In this document: positions 40,833 through 45,152 of the stretch, piece by piece
Layout: each line of letters starts with the position of its first letter
How positions within the stretch are numbered: position 1 is the stretch's first letter
NCBI GenBank assembly: GCA_905210485.1
Contig: CAJLXA010000008.1
Coordinates: 1-45,152, forward strand
Reading direction: 5' to 3'
DNA: 45,152 bases
Source: an uncultured Eubacteriales bacterium
Lineage (GTDB): Bacteria > Bacillota > Clostridia > Oscillospirales > CAG-272
Program-made: the position numbers and the translations under genes
Notes under the pieces: generated by a model
Told to the model about the DNA's origin: nothing
The model's input: only the letters and a program-made list of their open reading frames with translations
The model's database searches: none

Positions 40833-43439
40833 ATGAATCTGCAAAAATTAACGCAAAAAAGCATGGAGGCCGTGCAAAAAGCGCAGTCTCTGAAAAATGA
40901 ATACGGAAATCAGGAAATGCAGGAGTCACATCTTCTCCTTGCCTTGCTTTCCGAAAATGACGGTCTTATTCCGTCGTTGCTATCCAAAATGCAAATTGAA
41001 CCGGCAACCGTGAAAAATGCCGCCGTCAAAGCGGTCGAAAAGTTGCCGCATGTCAGCGGCGGCGGTGTGGAAGCCGATCGCGTATATGTATCGCGCGAAT
41101 TGGAAAATGCCCTGAACACTGCCGAAAGCGAAGCCGAAAAGATGAAAGACGAATTCGTTTCGGTAGAGCATCTTTTCCTCGGCCTTCTTCTGAAACCGGA
41201 CGCTGTTCTGACGCAGATATTCCGCGACTGCCGCATTACCAAAGACGCATTTCTTTCCGCTTTGCAGGAGGTTCGCGGAAACCGCCGCGTTTCAAGCGAT
41301 AATCCCGAAAGCACCTACGACGTGCTGAAAAAGTACGGTCAGGATCTGGTTGAACTGGCTAAGAATCAGAAACTTGATCCCGTTATCGGTCGTGACGAAG
41401 AAATCCGGAATGTAATCCGGATCCTTTCGCGCAAAACCAAAAACAACCCGTGCCTTATCGGTGAACCCGGTGTCGGCAAAACCGCGATTGCGGAGGGACT
41501 TGCCATTCGTATAGTGCGCGGCGATGTCCCCGATAACCTGAAAAACCGTTCCATTTTTTCGTTGGATATGGGCGCCCTTGTAGCCGGTGCCAAGTTCCGC
41601 GGAGAATTTGAGGAACGTCTGAAAGCCGTTTTGTCCGAAGTAAAATCTTCCGAAGGCAAAATCATTCTGTTCATTGATGAGTTGCATACCATTGTCGGCG
41701 CCGGTAAAACGGATGGCGCCATGGATGCCGGCAACCTCTTAAAGCCGATGCTGGCACGCGGCGAATTGCATTGCATCGGCGCCACAACGCTGAATGAGTA
41801 CCGTAAATATATTGAAAAGGACCCCGCCCTGGAACGCCGTTTCCAGCCGGTTCTGGTCGCGGAACCTTCCGTGGAAGATACCATTTCCATTCTCCGCGGT
41901 CTGAAAGAACGGTATGAGGTCTATCACGGCGTGAAAATTCATGACCAGGCGCTGATTGCGGCCGCCGTGCTTTCCAACCGGTATATTTCCGACCGTTTCC
42001 TGCCGGATAAGGCAATCGACCTTGTGGACGAGGCATGCGCGCTGATTAAGACCGAAATGAATTCCATGCCGTATGAAATGGACGATATTTCCCGTAAGAT
42101 CATGCAATTGGAAATTGAAGAGGCGGCTCTGAAAAAGGAAACCGATTCGCTTTCCAAAGAACATCTGAAAGATATAGAAACCGAACTTGCCGATCTGCGT
42201 GAAAAATTCAACGCAATGAAAGCCAAGTGGGAAAACGAGAAGAACGCCATCGGCAAGGTGCAGAAACTTCGTGAGGAAATCGAGGAAACCAATGCCGAAA
42301 TCGAGCGCGCGCAAAGCAGTTATGATCTGAACCGTGCGGCCGAACTGAAATACGGCAAACTTCCGGCATTGCAGAAAGAACTTGCCGAGGAAGAGAACCG
42401 CGCAAAAGAGAACAAAGACAAAGATACGCTTCTGCGCGACAATGTGTCCGAAGAGGAGATCGCCAAGATCGTTTCCCGTTGGACGGGTATTCCGATCGCC
42501 AAACTGATGGAAGGCGAACGCGAAAAGCTCCTGCATCTCCCGGACGTTTTGCACCACCGTGTGATCGGTCAGGACGAAGCCGTTACCAAAGTAGCGGACG
42601 CTATTCTTCGTTCGCGTGCCGGTATTCAGGATCCGAAGCGTCCTGTCGGTTCGTTTCTGTTCCTCGGCCCGACCGGCGTCGGTAAAACGGAACTTGCCAA
42701 GGCTCTTGCGGAGGCACTTTTCGACGATGAACGCAGTATCGTGCGTATTGACATGTCGGAGTATATGGAAAAATACTCGGTGTCCCGTCTTATCGGTGCG
42801 CCTCCCGGATATGTCGGCTATGATGAAGGCGGCCAACTGACCGAAGCGGTTCGCCGTAAACCTTATGCCGTTATCCTTTTCGACGAAGTTGAAAAAGCGC
42901 ATCCCGATGTGTTCAATATCCTTCTGCAGGTTCTGGACGACGGACGTATCACAGACAGTCAGGGCAGAACCGTGGATTTCAAGAATACCATCATTATTCT
43001 GACTTCCAATCTCGGTTCCGATCTGATTCTTGACGGTATCCGGAACGGGGAAATCAGCGAAGAAGCGCGGAACGGCGTCAATGCTTTGTTGCGGCGCAGT
43101 TTCCGGCCGGAATTCCTGAACCGTCTCGACGAGATATTGTTCTTCAAACCGCTGACGCGTGAAAACGTTCTCGGTATTGTCGATCTTCTGCTTGCCGATC
43201 TTGAAAAGCGTATGGAGGATCGCCGTCTGAAACTTAAAGTGACGGATGCGGCCAAAGCCTTTATCATCGACGCGGCATATGATCCCGTTTACGGTGCCCG
43301 CCCGCTCAAGAGATTCCTGCAATCGCAGGTGGAAACGCTTGTGGCACGTAAGATCATCGCAGAAGACCTTGAACCGGATACCACGATCACCGTTGACGTG
43401 AAAGACGGTATCCTTACGGCGGAAACGCCCCATAAGTGA
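40833..43439 (+). CDS. clpB: ClpB protein disaggregase
   Basis: Hsp104-type disaggregase of 868 residues. Clp N-domain (1-145), AAA-1 with Walker A GEPGVGKT at 210-217, long middle coiled-coil domain (about 400-530) characteristic of ClpB, AAA-2 with GPTGVGKT at 612-619, and the sensor and C-terminal small domain. The ClpP-docking GF loop found in the ClpE-type neighbour is absent here (NLGSDLILDGI runs directly on), as expected for a DnaK-linked disaggregase. AAAGGAG precedes ATG 40833. Closed by a strong terminator. Confidence 0.97.
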   Translation: MNLQKLTQKSMEAVQKAQSLKNEYGNQEMQESHLLLALLSENDGLIPSLLSKMQIEPATVKNAAVKAVEKLPHVSGGGVEADRVYVSRELENALNTAESEAEKMKDEFVSVEHLFLGLLLKPDAVLTQIFRDCRITKDAFLSALQEVRGNRRVSSDNPESTYDVLKKYGQDLVELAKNQKLDPVIGRDEEIRNVIRILSRKTKNNPCLIGEPGVGKTAIAEGLAIRIVRGDVPDNLKNRSIFSLDMGALVAGAKFRGEFEERLKAVLSEVKSSEGKIILFIDELHTIVGAGKTDGAMDAGNLLKPMLARGELHCIGATTLNEYRKYIEKDPALERRFQPVLVAEPSVEDTISILRGLKERYEVYHGVKIHDQALIAAAVLSNRYISDRFLPDKAIDLVDEACALIKTEMNSMPYEMDDISRKIMQLEIEEAALKKETDSLSKEHLKDIETELADLREKFNAMKAKWENEKNAIGKVQKLREEIEETNAEIERAQSSYDLNRAAELKYGKLPALQKELAEEENRAKENKDKDTLLRDNVSEEEIAKIVSRWTGIPIAKLMEGEREKLLHLPDVLHHRVIGQDEAVTKVADAILRSRAGIQDPKRPVGSFLFLGPTGVGKTELAKALAEALFDDERSIVRIDMSEYMEKYSVSRLIGAPPGYVGYDEGGQLTEAVRRKPYAVILFDEVEKAHPDVFNILLQVLDDGRITDSQGRTVDFKNTIIILTSNLGSDLILDGIRNGEISEEARNGVNALLRRSFRPEFLNRLDEILFFKPLTRENVLGIVDLLLADLEKRMEDRRLKLKVTDAAKAFIIDAAYDPVYGARPLKRFLQSQVETLVARKIIAEDLEPDTTITVDVKDGILTAETPHK

Positions 43440-43458
43440 TTCCGTTACTGTACGGAAA

Positions 43459-43493
43459 AATGCGGCACACTTTACAAAGTGTGCCGCATTCTT
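43459..43493 (+). terminator. Intrinsic terminator of clpB
   Basis: 15-base perfect inverted repeat, 43459-43473 with 43476-43490, then CTTTAT. Confidence 0.88.
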
Positions 43494-43521
43494 TATATAA
43501 TACGAAAATTCATGGTTTTTG

Positions 43522-43550
43522 TTGACAACTTCGACATAAAATGATAAAAT
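43522..43550 (+). promoter_or_regulatory. Sigma-A promoter of the flotillin gene
   Basis: TTGACA 43522-43527, TAAAAT 43545-43550, spacer 17. Confidence 0.75.
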
Positions 43551-43606
43551 GAAAGTATAAGATGCCTGGCGGCATTTTATATAATCTATTATCGGAGGAC
43601 ATACAT

Positions 43607-45004
43607 ATGCCAGGAGGACTCATCATTGCCATCGTTGTGTTGGCGCTTCTCATTCTTTTTGTTCTTATTATCGGTTATCTGAAAGCACCGCCGGACACTG
43701 CTTATATTATATCCGGACCGTTTAACCGCCGTATTTTGATCGGTAAAGCCGGGTGGCGGTTTCCGTTCTTTGAACGCGTGGATAAAATTTCGCTTCGCGT
43801 TATGCAGGTAGATGTGAAGACCAGCGAGGCGGTTCCGACCAATGAATTTATCAATGTCAATGTTGACGGTGTCGCCAATATCAAGGTTTCGTCCGATCCG
43901 TCGCTGTTGGCCAAAGCCGCGGAATCACTTCTCGGTATGCGGCAGGAGGAACTGATAAGCCTTGTAACGCAGGTTCTGGAAGGCAATATGCGCGAAATTG
44001 TCGGTTCGGTGGGACTGAAAGAAATGGTGCAGGATCGACAGGGCGTTGCAAAGAAAATTACGGAAAACGTTGTTCCCGATATGGAAAAACTCGGTATTGA
44101 AGTCGTGAACTTCAATATTCAGAATTTCAAGGACAATGCCGGAACCATTGAAAATATGGGTATCGACAATGTGGAACAGATTCGCAAAAATGCGCAGATC
44201 GCCAAAGCCAATGCTCAGCGCGATATTGCCATTGCGACTGCGAGAGCGTAGGAAGAAGCCAATGCCATTAAAGTGGAAACCGAAAAGAGAATTGCCGAAC
44301 AGGATGCCGAACTTGCCGTCCAGCAGGCAGAAATGAAAGTACGCGCCGATTCCAAGCGTGCGGAAGCCGACGCCGCCTATTCCATTCAGCAGGAAAATCA
44401 GCGTAAGACTATTGAAATCACAAAAGCCAACGCCGATATTGCACGTAAGGAGAAAGAATCGGAACTGGCCGAAAAAACCATTGCGCTCCGTGAAAAAGAA
44501 CTGGACGCCGAAGTGAAAAAGCAGGCTGATGCTGAAAATTATCGCATTGCACGTGAAGCCGAAGCCGAACTTATCCGCCGGCAGAAAGAGGCGGAGGCGA
44601 AAAAGGCCGAAGCGGAGGCTCTCCGTTATGCCATGATGCAGGAGGCCGAAGGTATCCGTGCCAAAGGCCTTGCCGAAGCCGAAGCCATTGAGAAAAAAGC
44701 CGAAGCGCAGAAGAAAATGGGCGAAGCGTCCGTTATTGAAATGTACCTGAACGCGCTCCCCGAAGTCGTGAAAAATGCCGCAACGCCGCTCACAAAAACA
44801 GAAAAGATCGTTATGTATGGCGACGGAAACGCGACAAAACTTGTTAAAGACGTCATGCATTCCGCAAATCAGGTTGTGGAAGGCGTCGGCGAATCGACCG
44901 GCATCGACTTAAAGGCGTTGCTGAGCGGTATCGTGGGCGCAAAAATCGTCAGCGGCGAAAAGCCGTCCGATGCCCCCGCTGCCGAAGAAAACGGTAAAGC
45001 CTGA
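43607..45004 (+). pseudogene. Flotillin-like SPFH protein interrupted by an in-frame TAG (may be read through)
   Basis: Reads as one flotillin of 465 codons if codon 215 (TAG, 44249-44251) is decoded. ATG 43607 is chosen after CGGAGGAC. Membrane segment at 5-24, SPFH/PHB domain 35-200, then the typical flotillin Ala/Glu-rich coiled coil, which continues in the same frame after the TAG (TARA-stop-EEANAIKVE). In relatives this place usually holds Gln, a one-base change from CAG. The part after the TAG could restart at GTG 44273, where AGGAAG (part of the TAG context) lies about 14 bases upstream. Flotillins organise membrane microdomains. It is either a fresh nonsense mutation, a sequencing error or a recoded codon. 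Confidence 0.85.
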
Positions 45005-45012
45005 TTTTCTAT

Positions 45013-45045
45013 AAAAGCGCCGCAATTTCTTTGCGGCGCTTTTTT
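45013..45045 (+). terminator. Intrinsic terminator of the flotillin gene
   Basis: AAAAGCGCCGCAA at 45013-45025 pairs with TTGCGGCGCTTTT at 45031-45043, 5-nt loop, more Ts following. Confidence 0.88.
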
Positions 45046-45152
45046 GCGTTCCGAATATACCGGTGGCATGGATTATTTATGAAAACGAAACCATGCCTTT
45101 CGTTTGCACAACGTTTAAACAGTAAAAACAGGCACAACAGTATCAACTGTTG
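45046..45152. other. Right window edge: inverted repeats, possible partial gene
   Basis: Two inverted repeats are seen: 45065-45071 with 45091-45097 (7 bases each) and 45135-45141 with 45146-45152 (7 bases, 4-nt loop) at the very end. An open frame from ATG 45079 runs off the window (MKTKPCLSFAQRLNSKNR…) without a clear ribosome site; it is not called as a gene. Confidence 0.3.

Noticed and set aside
45079..45152. Partial gene running off the right edge
   Set aside because: Only 24 codons are visible, with no ribosome site or recognisable sequence.

Overview
The window reads as chromosomal DNA of a spore-forming, low-to-mid GC Firmicute (class Clostridia, probably an uncultured gut lineage). 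Evidence: a SpoVT-type sporulation regulator, the clostridial order nusB–xseA–xseB–tlyA–nadK–argR–recN, a murB–whiA pair, lepA–hemW overlap, a DUF1292 gene followed by a Firmicutes-type 6S RNA, and strong Shine-Dalgarno sites with near-consensus sigma-A promoters, all with 17-base spacers. No rRNA, CRISPR array, insertion sequence, integrase or phage gene was seen, so most of this is core genome.

Layout. 1–5.1 kb: a highly structured leader, a divergent prephenate-dehydratase-like protein, a TSCPD-domain protein, a phosphoglucomutase/phosphomannomutase and lepA, overlapping hemW (to 6.2 kb). 6.3–8.4 kb: DUF1292 protein, 6S RNA, and an SPFH/virion-core-like protein with three zinc ribbons. 8.5–13.6 kb: three tandem solute-binding lipoproteins, each with its own promoter and terminator and no permease genes; the second and third share a 448-bp identical tract. 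13.7–18.8 kb: amidohydrolase, spoVT, a DeoR regulator divergent from a YgjV-like membrane protein with an operator-like inverted repeat between them, a GNAT acetyltransferase, tRNA-Leu(UAG) and an SGNH hydrolase. 19.0–20.8 kb: an unrecognised two-gene operon (small HTH-like protein plus membrane protein) behind a perfect consensus promoter. 20.8–22.9 kb, minus strand: FlK-like thioesterase, DUF3021-like membrane protein, secreted M23 peptidase.

23.0–32.0 kb is a dense plus-strand information-processing run: nusB, an M22/Kae1-like protein, xseA, xseB, a PAP2-related membrane protein, tlyA, nadK, argR, recN, murB, whiA, followed by dnaE (32.1–35.6 kb). It begins at a perfect TTGACA-N17-TATAAT promoter whose -10 box lies inside a 20-bp perfect palindrome. 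35.7–45 kb: a CvpA-like protein, a ClpE-type AAA+ unfoldase, a structured RNA element, mrp, a ribbon-helix-helix protein next to clpB, and a flotillin whose reading frame is cut by a single in-frame TAG.

The most unusual points are the amber codon in the flotillin (TAG ends only one of 39 genes here), the gene-conversion-like tract in the lipoproteins, the HTH/membrane operon, the RNA element before mrp, the triple-hairpin leader at the left edge, the degenerate P-protein-like gene, and the RHH–ClpB pair that may replace CtsR/HrcA control of clpB.
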